A stretch of DNA of 54,994 nt, from assembly GCF_029975155.1 (NCBI RefSeq), contig NZ_JARKPQ010000283.1, forward strand, positions 1-54,994, written 5' to 3'. The notes below the pieces were generated by a model. It saw only the letters and a program-made list of their open reading frames with translations. It ran no database searches and was not told the origin of the DNA. Positions 20,822 through 29,044 of the stretch are shown piece after piece. A program made the position numbers and the translations under genes. This stretch comes from Propionicimonas sp. (lineage in GTDB: Bacteria; Actinomycetota; Actinomycetes; Propionibacteriales; Propionibacteriaceae). Position 1 is the first letter of the stretch. Each line of letters starts with the position of its first letter.

Positions 20822-21960
20822 GCAACGGCGCGGGGACTCCCGCATGGCTGGCCACCCGGAACGACCGGACCGCGCTCCGGCTGCTGCTGGCCCACGGCCC
20901 GCTCAGCCGCTCCCGGCTCGGCGAGCTGTCCGGCATGTCCAAGCCGACCGCCGGACAGATGATCGCCCGGCTCGAGCGCGCCGGGCTGATCGCACCGGCC
21001 GGTGAGGTGAGCGGCGCGCGCGGGCCGAACGCGATCGCCTACGGGGTGCGCACCGACAGCCTGACCGGGGTGGCGATCAGCATTCTGGAGGACCGGATCG
21101 AGGCCGTCCTGGTCGACCCCACGGACGCCGACCACCCGGTGGTGGTGCTGCCCACGGCCGGCGCCGTCCGCTCCCCCGCCACCGACGTGATGCGGGCGGT
21201 GAAGGCAGCGGCGAAGGCGGCGAAGGTCGATCGCACGTCGGTGAGCGTGGTGGCGATCGGCGTCCAGGCCGCGGTCGACGCCGCCGCGGACCGGCTCTCC
21301 CTCACCGACACCCTGCCGGGCTGGCCCGGGACGGGGGCCCGGGCACTGGTCGAGCAGGCGACCGGCCTGAGCGTCGCGCTGGAGAACGACGTGAACCTCG
21401 CCACGATGGCCGAGGCCGCGGCCACCGGCCTGAGCGACTTCGCGTACCTGTGGCTGGGCGTCGGCCTCGGCGCCGGGCTCGACGTCGGTGGGGTCGTGCA
21501 GCGCGGCGCGTCCGGGTCGGCGGGAGAGATCGGCTACCTGGGGGTGCCCCGGTCCGCCGCGGCGCTCGACCCGGACGCCAACGACTTCACCGACCTGCTC
21601 GGCGGCCCGGCGGTGACCACGCTGCTGGCGGGCGCCGACCTCGCGTCCGCGCTGGCCCTGCTGTCCGGGAACGAACCCGCGCTGGCCGCACTCGCCGACC
21701 GGATCGCCCTGCTGGTGGAGATCCTGGCCGCCGTGGCCGATCCGGCGCTCGTCGTGCTCGGCGGGCCGACCGGGGCCGCGGGCGGTGCCGCGCTGGCCGA
21801 GCTGGTCCGCGCCAGGCTCGCCCCCCGCCGCGACCTCCCCGTGCAGGCGCCGAGGACCGGCGGCGAACCGGTCCTGCAGGGGGCGCGCCGGCTCCTGGTG
21901 GCCAGCATCCGCGAACGACTCGAGGACGCCATCACCGCGTCCGCAACCAAGGAGGACTGA
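20818..21960 (+). CDS. ROK-family transcriptional regulator
   Basis: 380 residues: an N-terminal winged helix (about residues 15-65, LLLAHGPLSRSRLGELSGMS, then the recognition segment KPTAGQMIARLERAGLI), followed by a ROK sugar-kinase-like domain with ALENDVNLATMAEA and WLGVGLGAGLDV. The ROK zinc motif is not evident, as in many regulators. Such proteins repress sugar-uptake genes until a sugar or sugar phosphate binds. Lying inside the operon, it probably controls the AT-rich operator near 15300. ATG 20818 overlaps the upstream stop by four bases. Confidence 0.88.
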   Translation: MSNGAGTPAWLATRNDRTALRLLLAHGPLSRSRLGELSGMSKPTAGQMIARLERAGLIAPAGEVSGARGPNAIAYGVRTDSLTGVAISILEDRIEAVLVDPTDADHPVVVLPTAGAVRSPATDVMRAVKAAAKAAKVDRTSVSVVAIGVQAAVDAAADRLSLTDTLPGWPGTGARALVEQATGLSVALENDVNLATMAEAAATGLSDFAYLWLGVGLGAGLDVGGVVQRGASGSAGEIGYLGVPRSAAALDPDANDFTDLLGGPAVTTLLAGADLASALALLSGNEPALAALADRIALLVEILAAVADPALVVLGGPTGAAGGAALAELVRARLAPRRDLPVQAPRTGGEPVLQGARRLLVASIRERLEDAITASATKED

Positions 21961-23210
21961 TGAAGCTCACCATCGTGGGCGGCGGCTCGACCTACACCCC
22001 CGAGCTGATCGACGGGTTCACCCGCACCGACCTGCCGCTCACAGAGGTGCACCTGGTCGACCCGAACCTCGACCGGCTCACCCCCGTGGCAGGCATGGCG
22101 CAGCGGATGCTGGCGCGCGCCGGACACCCGGCGCGGGTGATGCCCACCACCGACCTGGAAGCGGGCGTCGACGGCGCGGACGCGGTGCTGCTGCAGCTGC
22201 GCGTGGGCGGCCAGGACATCCGCCGGGCGGACGAGACCTGGCCGCACGACGTGCACTGCATCGGCCAGGAGACGACCGGCCCGGGCGGCTTCGCCAAGGC
22301 GCTGCGGACGGTGCCGGTGGTGCTGCGGATCGCCGAGGTGGTGCGGCAGCGCGCCCATCCGGACGCGTGGATCGTCGACTTCACCAACCCGGTGGGCATC
22401 GTCACCCGCGCGCTGCTGCAGGCAGGGCACCGCGCGGTCGGCCTGTGCAACGTGGCGATCGGCTTCCAGCGGCGGTTCGCCGCGGCGCTGGGCGTGCAGC
22501 CGGACGAGGTCAGCCTCGGCCACGTCGGCCTCAACCACCTCACCTGGGAGCGCAGCGTCACCGTCGGCGGCGAGGACAGGCTGCCCGGCATGCTGGCCGA
22601 ACACCTCGGCGAGATCGCGGACGGCGTCGAGCTCGCCCCGGCCCTGCTCGCCCAGCTGGGCATGGTGCCGTCCTACTACCTGCGCTACTACTACGCGCAC
22701 GACGAGGTGCTGGCTGAGCAGCTGCGCGAGCCCACCCGTGCGGAGGCGGTGAAGGCGATCGAGGACGAGCTGCTCGCGCTGTACGCCGACCCGTCCGTCG
22801 ACACCAAGCCGGAGGCGCTGGAGCGGCGCGGCGGCGCGTTCTACTCCGAGGCGGCGGTCGAACTGCTGGCCGCGATCCGCGGTACCGCCGGCCCCGCCCG
22901 GGTGGTGAACCTGCGCAACGACGGCCTGTTGCCGAACCTTCCCGACGACCACGTCGTCGAGGTGCCGGCCCGGTTCACCGGCGGACGCTTCGTCACCGAG
23001 CCGGTCGCGCCGCTGCCGGACGACGTCGCCGCCCTGATCGCGGCGGTCGCCGGCTACGAACGGCTGGCGCTCGACGCCGCCGTCCACGGCGGACGCGACC
23101 GCGTGCTGCGGGCCATGCGCGCACACCCGCTGGTGCTCCAGCACGACCGCGCGGAGAAGCTGACCGACCTGCTGCTCGCCGCGAACCGGACGTTCCTGCC
23201 ATGGACATGA
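21960..23210 (+). CDS. Glycoside hydrolase family 4, 6-phospho-beta-glucosidase type
   Basis: 416 residues. GH4 enzymes hydrolyse 6-phospho-glycosides by an NAD- and divalent-metal-dependent redox mechanism. The NAD-binding start MKLTIVGGGSTYTPELIDG, the metal-site Cys163 (GLCNVAIGF) and His193 (GLNHLTW), and DFTNPVG are all present. The protein is closest in style to the beta-glucosidase branch (CelF/LicH), though the anomer is not proven. ATG 21960 shares one base with the ROK stop (TGATG) and has a strong AAGGAGG. No PTS gene is nearby, so the phosphate must come from elsewhere; the kinase gene that overlaps its end is the obvious source. Confidence 0.9.
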   Translation: MKLTIVGGGSTYTPELIDGFTRTDLPLTEVHLVDPNLDRLTPVAGMAQRMLARAGHPARVMPTTDLEAGVDGADAVLLQLRVGGQDIRRADETWPHDVHCIGQETTGPGGFAKALRTVPVVLRIAEVVRQRAHPDAWIVDFTNPVGIVTRALLQAGHRAVGLCNVAIGFQRRFAAALGVQPDEVSLGHVGLNHLTWERSVTVGGEDRLPGMLAEHLGEIADGVELAPALLAQLGMVPSYYLRYYYAHDEVLAEQLREPTRAEAVKAIEDELLALYADPSVDTKPEALERRGGAFYSEAAVELLAAIRGTAGPARVVNLRNDGLLPNLPDDHVVEVPARFTGGRFVTEPVAPLPDDVAALIAAVAGYERLALDAAVHGGRDRVLRAMRAHPLVLQHDRAEKLTDLLLAANRTFLPWT

Positions 23211-24349
23211 CCGCCCACCCGCTCCCCGGACCCGGGCCCGCCGAACAAGAGCGTCTCGACAAGCTCGACGAGCGGTTCGGTGGGGTCGCGGCCGAGCGAG
23301 CCGGTCCCCAACCGCCCCCCGAGGAGGCCGGCGACAAACGAACCCACCACCAACCGCTCCCTGAGGAGGCCGGCGAGGAACGAGCCGGCCGTCACGAAGG
23401 GCAGCCCGTCATCGTCGCCGTCGACGGCGGCGGCTCCAAGACCGATGCGGTGGCCGTCACCCTGGCCGGCGACGTCGTCCGCACGGCACGCGGACCGGGC
23501 AGCAGCCCGCAGGCCGAGGGACTGGACGCCTCCGTCCAGCTCGTCGACCGCCTGGTGCGCGAGGTCGCCGGTGGCGCACCGGTGGCACGGGTGGGGCTGT
23601 ACCTCTCGGGGCTCGACCTGCCCCGGGAGATCGCGGACTACCGCGCGGCGGTGTCCGGACGTGCCTGGGCGCGCGGCGGCCTCGACGTCGACAACGACCT
23701 GTTCGCGCTGCTGCGGGCCGGCACCGACGAGCGGGACGCCGTCGCGGTCGTCTGCGGGACGGGGATGAACGCCGTCGGCGTGCGGGCGGACGGAGAGACC
23801 GTCCGGTTCCTCGCGGTGGGTGCGATCTCCGGCGACTGGGGCGGCGGCTACGGGCTCGGCCTCGAAGCGCTGTGGCACGCCGCGCGGGACGTCGACGGAC
23901 GGGGTCCGCACACGCTGCTCACCGCAGCCGTCGAGACGGAGTTCGGCCTGCCGGTGGCAGAACTGAGCGAGCAGCTGCACGTCGGGGACAGGTCCCACGC
24001 CGACCTCGCCCGGCTCGCCCCGGTGGTGTTCGCCGCCGCCGAGGCCGGTGACGACGTCGCCCGGGCGCTGGTCGACCGGCAGGCGGACGAGGCCGTCACC
24101 TTCGTCCGCGCGTGCGTCACCCGCCTCGACCTGGCAGCCGCCCCCGTCCCGGTCGTGCTCGGCGGCAGCATCTTCCAGGCCGGCCACGCAGCCATGGACG
24201 CCCGGATCGCCGCCGGCGTCGCCGAGGTCTCCCCCGCCGCCAGGCTGGTCACGCTCACCCGTCCGCCCGTCGAGGGCGCCGTCCTGCTGACCCTGGAGCG
24301 AGCGCGAGTGGCCGAAAACGGGGACAGGTCCCTTTCTCATTCACCATGA
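23207..24349 (+). CDS. BadF/NagK-type sugar kinase with repeat-derived N- and C-termini
   Basis: About 380 residues. The kinase core starts near residue 68 with PVIVAVDGGGSKTDAVAV, then VVCGTGMNAVGV and ISGDWGGGYGLGLEAL, as in N-acetylglucosamine kinases of the BcrAD_BadFG family. The preceding roughly 55 residues (DKLDERFGG, PLPEEAGEERAG, RHEG) are encoded by family C repeats. The last nine (GDRSLSHSP) come from half of a family A palindrome. ATG 23207 gives a four-base overlap with the GH4 stop; an in-frame ATG at 23201 is possible, and a later start beyond the repeat cannot be excluded. It probably phosphorylates the imported glycoside or sugar for the GH4 enzyme (inference). Confidence 0.82.
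   Translation: MTAHPLPGPGPAEQERLDKLDERFGGVAAERAGPQPPPEEAGDKRTHHQPLPEEAGEERAGRHEGQPVIVAVDGGGSKTDAVAVTLAGDVVRTARGPGSSPQAEGLDASVQLVDRLVREVAGGAPVARVGLYLSGLDLPREIADYRAAVSGRAWARGGLDVDNDLFALLRAGTDERDAVAVVCGTGMNAVGVRADGETVRFLAVGAISGDWGGGYGLGLEALWHAARDVDGRGPHTLLTAAVETEFGLPVAELSEQLHVGDRSHADLARLAPVVFAAAEAGDDVARALVDRQADEAVTFVRACVTRLDLAAAPVPVVLGGSIFQAGHAAMDARIAAGVAEVSPAARLVTLTRPPVEGAVLLTLERARVAENGDRSLSHSP
23248..23411. repeat. Family C repeats inside the kinase N-terminal coding region
   Basis: GTCTCGACAAGCTCGACGAG near 23251 is followed by two copies of a CCGCTCCCTGAGGAGGCCGG-like block (about 23310 and 23357, the first diverged) and GTCACGAAGGGC. The same order is found in the spacers at 36912-37189 and 49397-49502. 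The reading frame stays open throughout. Confidence 0.8.
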
Positions 24350-24376
24350 TGGTGAATGAGAAAGGGACCTGTCCCC
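24320..24376. repeat. Family A palindrome, perfect 28-bp arms
   Basis: Arms 24320-24347 and 24349-24376 (beginning GGGGACAGGTCCCTTTCTCA) are perfect reverse complements around a single base. The palindrome contains the kinase stop codon (24347-24349) and lies between convergent genes, so it may also terminate transcription both ways. Confidence 0.92.
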
Positions 24377-24392
24377 GGCGGTTCAGTGGGGG

Positions 24393-26390
24393 TCAGAACC
24401 TCAGGGAGTAGAGCCAGGCCATCAGGTAGGTGCGGCTCAGGCCGTCGTCCAGGTTGCCGTCCGTGAACTTCCGGGCGGCCTCGACGGCGCGGTCGCGGTC
24501 GTCCGGACCGGCCAGGGCGGCGTACGCGAGGATGTAGTCGCCGAACTTCCGGTCGAACCGCGTCCCGATCGCCTCCGCGACGTTCGCGCGGATCGCGTCG
24601 GGGTCACCGCGCAGGTACGTCGACGTCGGGCTCATCGGCAGCAGCAGGATGCCGAGCTTGGCGGCCGGCTCCGGCGAGAACCAGGTGGCGTAGTCGCGCT
24701 TGCCGCCCCAGTTCAGCACCGTGATCCGGTGGTGGTAGCCGGGGAAGGCGGACAGGTCCGGTTGCAGCCAGTAGGCCGCGGACGAGTGCGCCTCCAGCGA
24801 CAGCATCCAGTCCGCCTCGGCGGCCAGGGGCTGGTCGCCGGTCGCCCGTGCCCACAGCGACAGCCCGGCGTACGCGTTCACCGCCTCGGAGACCGACTCC
24901 TGGTTGTTGCCGTCCGCGAACGGGGCGGTCCCGGACGCCCACGAGTGCCCGGCGTAGGCGTCGAAGGCCCGCCGGTCGGGGAAGAACCGGCTACCGCTGC
25001 TCGCGATGTCGGCGGCCACCAGGTTCAGCACGGGCGCGTAGCGCTCGGCCACCGCCGGGTCGTGGCGGGCCAGCACCCCCGCGGCGTACAGGAAGTAGCC
25101 GTAGTGGAAGTGGTGGTCGTTGTACTCGTCGCTGCCGAAGGAGGGGGTCAACCCGACGAGTCCCTTCCCCTCCGCGTCATAGACGAAGCAGAACGCCTCG
25201 CGCTTCTCGCAGCCCTTCGGATCGGTCCACAGCGCGAGCTGCTCGTCGAGGGCGGACGCGAGCCGGTCGGCCCGGTCGGTCAGCTTCAGCTGGTCGGCCA
25301 CCATCAGCAGCATCGCGGTGCGCTGCAGCGCCTTGCCTCCGAAGTAGGTGTCCGCCGGGAAGTCGGGCAGCTTCGTGATGTCCGCGTCCAGCTGCCGGGT
25401 GAGGTCCTCGCGCTGGTCGCCGCTCAACCGGCTGAGGTCGAGCGCGCCGGCCGCAGGAGTGCGGGGGGTCGTCCACGTGACGGCCGAGCCCGCGCACAGC
25501 GGCATCGTCCCGTACACGGACGGATAGCTGCCGAGCTCGCAGTCCCCGTCCGTGCCCTGGTGGGGCAGCCTGGCGATCGCGGACTCGCCGTCCGTCGCGT
25601 AGGTCAGCGTCGTGGTCACCGCGTCGTCCGCCACGTGGTAGCCGACCGTCGACCCCGTGGGGACGCGACCGGCCGCGTCGGCGAGCTCCGCCGGCTCGTG
25701 CCCCTCGGGCACCGGCCAGAACACCAGCCGTCCGCCGGCCTCGACCCGCGCGGACGCGCCGGACACCTCGGCCTTCGTGGCGGCCAGCGCATACCGGGTG
25801 CCGCCGAGGGTGGCCACCAGCAGCCCGTCCCCGGCAGGGGCGAAGCCCTCCGGGATAGTCACGGTGGACTCCTTCGCCGCCACCCATGACACGAACGGCG
25901 AGCCCTGCGCGAGGGTCGTCCGGCCGATCGCGCGGCCGTCGGCGTCCCGGTTCTCCAGCACCACGACGGACGGGTCGTCGCTGGTCACCACGGCGCTGGT
26001 CGCACCCACCCCGACGGTCACGACGGGCGTGAAGCCACCGGCGATCGTGTCCGCGGTGGCGGTCACCTGCGGCAGGCCGAGGGCGAAGCCGTCCGCGGTC
26101 AGGCCGAAGCCCAGCGGCAGCGGGAACACCGGCTGCGGCTTGTCACCGAACACGAGCCCGGAGTACCAGCGGTTGGTCGGCGGGGTCAGTCCCTCCGCCA
26201 GCCGCGCGGCGGACAGCTTCTTGGGCGTGCGCTGCGGCAGCGCGGCCACCAGGTCGGCGACCTGTGCGTCCGCCAGCACGGCGGGTGCCCCGTCGACCGG
26301 CGTGGGCGGTGTCTCCACCGGGCCCGCCGGCGACGCCGAGCACCCCGCGAGGACGGCCAGGACTGCCACGAGTCCGGTCAGCCACCTCAT
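24393..26390 (-). CDS. GH81 endo-beta-1,3-glucanase lipoprotein
   Basis: 665 residues: signal peptide with lipobox (LAGC, about Cys16) and a full glycoside hydrolase family 81 domain. Key segments are EYNDHHFHYGYFLYAAGVL (catalytic Asp region) and SWASGTAPFADGNNQESVSEAVNA, with the two glutamates of the family active site. GH81 enzymes cut beta-1,3-glucan internally. ATG 26390 overlaps the stop of the HlyD-like gene by four bases, and that gene overlaps the GT2 synthase the same way. This places a membrane-anchored glucanase in the same transcript as a glucan-type synthase, like the cellulase in cellulose operons. A purely nutritional laminarinase is the alternative. Confidence 0.9.
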   Translation of the reverse strand: MRWLTGLVAVLAVLAGCSASPAGPVETPPTPVDGAPAVLADAQVADLVAALPQRTPKKLSAARLAEGLTPPTNRWYSGLVFGDKPQPVFPLPLGFGLTADGFALGLPQVTATADTIAGGFTPVVTVGVGATSAVVTSDDPSVVVLENRDADGRAIGRTTLAQGSPFVSWVAAKESTVTIPEGFAPAGDGLLVATLGGTRYALAATKAEVSGASARVEAGGRLVFWPVPEGHEPAELADAAGRVPTGSTVGYHVADDAVTTTLTYATDGESAIARLPHQGTDGDCELGSYPSVYGTMPLCAGSAVTWTTPRTPAAGALDLSRLSGDQREDLTRQLDADITKLPDFPADTYFGGKALQRTAMLLMVADQLKLTDRADRLASALDEQLALWTDPKGCEKREAFCFVYDAEGKGLVGLTPSFGSDEYNDHHFHYGYFLYAAGVLARHDPAVAERYAPVLNLVAADIASSGSRFFPDRRAFDAYAGHSWASGTAPFADGNNQESVSEAVNAYAGLSLWARATGDQPLAAEADWMLSLEAHSSAAYWLQPDLSAFPGYHHRITVLNWGGKRDYATWFSPEPAAKLGILLLPMSPTSTYLRGDPDAIRANVAEAIGTRFDRKFGDYILAYAALAGPDDRDRAVEAARKFTDGNLDDGLSRTYLMAWLYSLRF

Positions 26391-27121
26391 CGCAGCCCCA
26401 CCTGGAGGAGCAGGTCGTTGACCGCGTCCGTGACCGGCGCGAACCAACTGGTGTCGGCCAGCTGCACGATGACCGTGACCGGCGTGCCGGGTTCGGCGAG
26501 GGTCTTCTGGTCGAGGCTCTGCAGCACCGGGGCCGCGATCCGCAGGGTGCTCACCGCGCCGTCGACATCGCTGGAGACCGAGACCTGGTCGACCGTGCCG
26601 GTGACCACCTGGTCGTTGGGCAGCACGATCTGCGCCTGCGCGCCGACCGCGACGCGCGCATAGTCCCGCGGCACCAGCCGGAAGGACGCGTTGATGTAGC
26701 GGTCGCCACCGGTGATCTCCGCGAGCGGACTTCCGCCGGGAACGGAGTTGCCCTGCAGCGCCTCGAGCTTGTCCACCCGTCCGTCGATCACCGAGTAGTA
26801 GGTGATCGTCCCGGTCTTCTCGGTCACGCGGTAAGCCTCGGTGTCCGCGACCTCCAGGCCGTTGGCGAGGTCCTGCTTGAGCTGCAGGCTCTGCACCGCG
26901 AACAGCTGCTGGCCCTTCTGCACGGTGTCACCGGCCTGGACGCGCTGCGCCACCACGGTGCCGGCGTGGTCGGCGCCCACGGTGTAGGAGTCCGCGGCCA
27001 CCGCGGCGCGGTAGCTGGTGATCTGGTTCTGCCGGTGGTTGAACACCAGCGTCAGGCCGAGCACGAGGGCGACCACCGCGGTGACGCCGCCGAGCAGCCG
27101 GAGTCGGTTCTCCCAGGTCAT
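26387..27121 (-). CDS. HlyD/Alg44-like membrane-anchored adaptor
   Basis: 244 residues with one N-terminal transmembrane helix (VTAVVALVLGLTLVF) and an extracytoplasmic part. The latter has two biotinyl-lipoyl-like half motifs, GADHAGTVVAQRVQAGDTVQ with KGQQLFAV and YYSVIDGRVDKLEALQGNSV, followed by a beta-barrel-like segment. Such proteins accompany polysaccharide synthases (for example Alg44 in alginate) and secretion systems. The ATG at 27121 is fixed by the ATGA overlap with the GT2 stop; the open frame upstream of it lies within the GT2 gene. It probably helps the nascent polymer through or past the membrane. Confidence 0.75.
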   Translation of the reverse strand: MTWENRLRLLGGVTAVVALVLGLTLVFNHRQNQITSYRAAVAADSYTVGADHAGTVVAQRVQAGDTVQKGQQLFAVQSLQLKQDLANGLEVADTEAYRVTEKTGTITYYSVIDGRVDKLEALQGNSVPGGSPLAEITGGDRYINASFRLVPRDYARVAVGAQAQIVLPNDQVVTGTVDQVSVSSDVDGAVSTLRIAAPVLQSLDQKTLAEPGTPVTVIVQLADTSWFAPVTDAVNDLLLQVGLR

Positions 27122-28809
27122 GACAGTCCTTTCGCCTCGATCCAGCGGTCCCGCGTGGCGGCGACCGGCTCGGGGATGGTGGTGGGGACGGGCGCGGGCC
27201 GCTCGGCCCCCGTCCGTGCCGCGACCCGCTTCGGGCGGTCGCGGGTGGCGTGCTCGGCGAACGCGACGCCGATGAACACGCCCAGCGCCGCGGTGTTGGT
27301 CAGGTTCCACGCCGTGGCGAGCGACAGCTGGGCGTTGTTGAGGTCACGCCAGATCGCGACCACCGACGTCAGCGCCAGGAACACGAACAGGTACACCTGC
27401 GGCCGGATGAAGGTGAACGGGGAGCTGCGCCGTCCGGCCGAACCGGTGACGTGCCACTTCTGCTCCTTGCCGGAGAAGGCGTTCACCAGTGCCTGGTGGT
27501 AGATCGGGAAGCTCGCCGTGGACAGCAGCAGCACCTCCCAGCGGAACGACCCGAGGGTGTAGGACGCCAGCAGGATCTGCATCACGTAGAACCCGGCGTA
27601 GGCCAACGCCCACGTGGCCACGCTGGTGCCGAGCGTCACCGGTCGCAGGTCGAAGAAGACTTCCAGCGCCGGCACCAGCAGCAGCACTCCGGGCGCGATG
27701 CCGGTCAGGTAGTGGGTGGCCGTGACGACGTACATCAGCCGCTGGTCCAGGGTCAGCCGGCGGCGCGGGCTCAGCGGATTGTGGGTGAACAGGATCTCGA
27801 ACCCGCCCGTCGCCCAGCGCAGTTGCTGCTTGGTGTAGTCCTCGATGGTCTCCGGCGCGTCGCCGACGGCCAGCACGTCGGGGATGTAGACGCTGCGCCA
27901 GCCGCGCTCGTGCAGCATCAGGGACGTCCACACGTCCTCCGACTTGGAGTCGGTGTAGATCCCGCCCACGTCGTCGATCGCGGCGCGGCGGAACACCACG
28001 TTGGTGCCCACGCAGAAGGCCGCGTTGAAGTGGTTCCGGCCGGGCTGGACGAACCGGTAGAACACCGTCTGCATGTAGCCGGCGCCGCGGGAGACGAAGT
28101 TCTTCAGATTCCCGTAGCTCTGCGGAGTCTGCACGAAGCCGACATTCGCGTCGGTGAAGAACGGCATCGTCTCGACCAGGAATTCCGGCGAAGGGACGAA
28201 GTCGGCGTCGAAGATACAGAAGTAGTCGCTCTTCACCTGGCTGAGCGCATGGTTCACGTTGCCGGCCTTGGCGCCACCGCCGCTCAGCCGGCGCAGGTAG
28301 CCGACGCCCAGATCGGCCGCGAGCCGGCGGACGTCGTCGCTGCGGCCGTCGTCGAGGATCCAGGTGCTGTGCCGGCCGTGGATGTCCCGCGCGGCGCGCG
28401 CCGTCCGTCCGATCACCTCCAGCGGCTCGCCGTAGCAGGTGATGAACACGGCGACCGAGACCTCACGGCCGTGCAGCAGCAGGGGGGCGTCCAGCTCCGG
28501 ACGGTCGTCGAGGAGCGCCTGCTGCGCGGCGAAGTAGGCGTGGTCGCGGGGGCTCTTCGAGCCGGCGAGGATCGTCCACATCGCCAGCAGGGCGTGGGTG
28601 ACGAGCACCGCCTCGGCCCCGATGACGAGCGCGTAGGGCAGCGCGTCGCCGCGGTTTTCCGGGTTGAGCAGGAAGACCGCGTAGGCGATCACCCCGCCGG
28701 TGGCGATCAGGGTGACCAGGATCATCACCGGCGAGTACGGGTTGCGGGTCGACTCGCGCCGGGTAGCTTCGTCGGGGCCCGCGACGGGTCGCAGGTCGTG
28801 GTTCGGCAT
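27118..28809 (-). CDS. Processive GT2 glycosyltransferase, cellulose/curdlan synthase-like
   Basis: 563 residues: two N-terminal transmembrane helices, a cytosolic GT2 domain with ILDDGRSDD, FDADFVPSPEF (DxD), the acceptor-site aspartate in SEDVWTSLML and the processivity motif QQLRW, then about four or five C-terminal helices. This is the BcsA/CrdS plan: polymerise a UDP-sugar and export the chain through its own channel. No PilZ domain follows, unlike BcsA, so direct c-di-GMP control is not evident. ATG 28809 has GGGGGA 5 bases upstream; longer readings run back through a terminator. The GH81 partner suggests a beta-1,3-glucan product (inference). Confidence 0.88.
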   Translation of the reverse strand: MPNHDLRPVAGPDEATRRESTRNPYSPVMILVTLIATGGVIAYAVFLLNPENRGDALPYALVIGAEAVLVTHALLAMWTILAGSKSPRDHAYFAAQQALLDDRPELDAPLLLHGREVSVAVFITCYGEPLEVIGRTARAARDIHGRHSTWILDDGRSDDVRRLAADLGVGYLRRLSGGGAKAGNVNHALSQVKSDYFCIFDADFVPSPEFLVETMPFFTDANVGFVQTPQSYGNLKNFVSRGAGYMQTVFYRFVQPGRNHFNAAFCVGTNVVFRRAAIDDVGGIYTDSKSEDVWTSLMLHERGWRSVYIPDVLAVGDAPETIEDYTKQQLRWATGGFEILFTHNPLSPRRRLTLDQRLMYVVTATHYLTGIAPGVLLLVPALEVFFDLRPVTLGTSVATWALAYAGFYVMQILLASYTLGSFRWEVLLLSTASFPIYHQALVNAFSGKEQKWHVTGSAGRRSSPFTFIRPQVYLFVFLALTSVVAIWRDLNNAQLSLATAWNLTNTAALGVFIGVAFAEHATRDRPKRVAARTGAERPAPVPTTIPEPVAATRDRWIEAKGLS

Positions 28810-28876
28810 GGCTGTCCCCCGATGTGGTCCGGGATGCGTGGAGCGAGCCGTCGAGCTCCACTCGCGGCATCGCTGG

Positions 28877-28914
28877 AAAATGCAAAACCGGACCAGGGAA
28901 ATCCCTGGGTCCGG
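28877..28914 (-). terminator. Intrinsic terminator 70 bases before the GT2 synthase start
   Basis: On the minus strand a 12-bp GC-rich stem (arms 28902-28914 and 28888-28899, one bulged base) with a two-base loop is followed by TTTTGCATTTT. It lies upstream of the synthase start in the same direction. It either ends the small membrane-protein transcript or acts as an attenuator in the synthase leader. No convincing TAnnnT promoter is seen between it and the ATG. Confidence 0.75.
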
Positions 28915-29044
28915 CGTCGGTGTGAGCGGACTTCTCAACCACTCACGACATCCACGGTTGCACGCATCGGCGTCGATCTCAAATCGACGGCGGAGTGTTC
29001 ATGTGTTTGTAACCGGCGGATTCCGCGGCCGGCGAGCGGGGTGC
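28915..29044 (-). other. Structured leader/spacer upstream of the glucan operon
   Basis: This 130-base spacer holds, on the minus strand, a hairpin GTCGAT-ttgag-ATCGAC (28970-28986) and a hairpin GTGAGTGG/CCGCTCAC (about 28923-28947) just before the terminator. An AT-rich stretch TTACAAACACATGAACA near 28995-29012 could be part of a promoter. I recognise no known riboswitch class. A 10-codon reading frame, ATG CGT GCA onward, ends in the second hairpin and could be a leader peptide. Confidence 0.35.

Noticed and set aside
24720..25889. Plus-strand gene opposite the GH81 glucanase
   Set aside because: The frame is open only because of third-position GC bias; the minus-strand product has complete GH81 signatures and a lipoprotein signal.
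27118..27400. PilZ domain at the C-terminus of the GT2 synthase
   Set aside because: The region after the last helix is short and lacks the RxxxR and DxSxxG pattern, so direct c-di-GMP binding is not supported.
28915..29010. Cyclic di-GMP (GEMM) or c-di-AMP (ydaO) riboswitch before the glucan synthase
   Set aside because: Neither the conserved GEMM tetraloop-receptor sequences nor the ydaO core motifs can be found; only generic hairpins and a terminator are visible.
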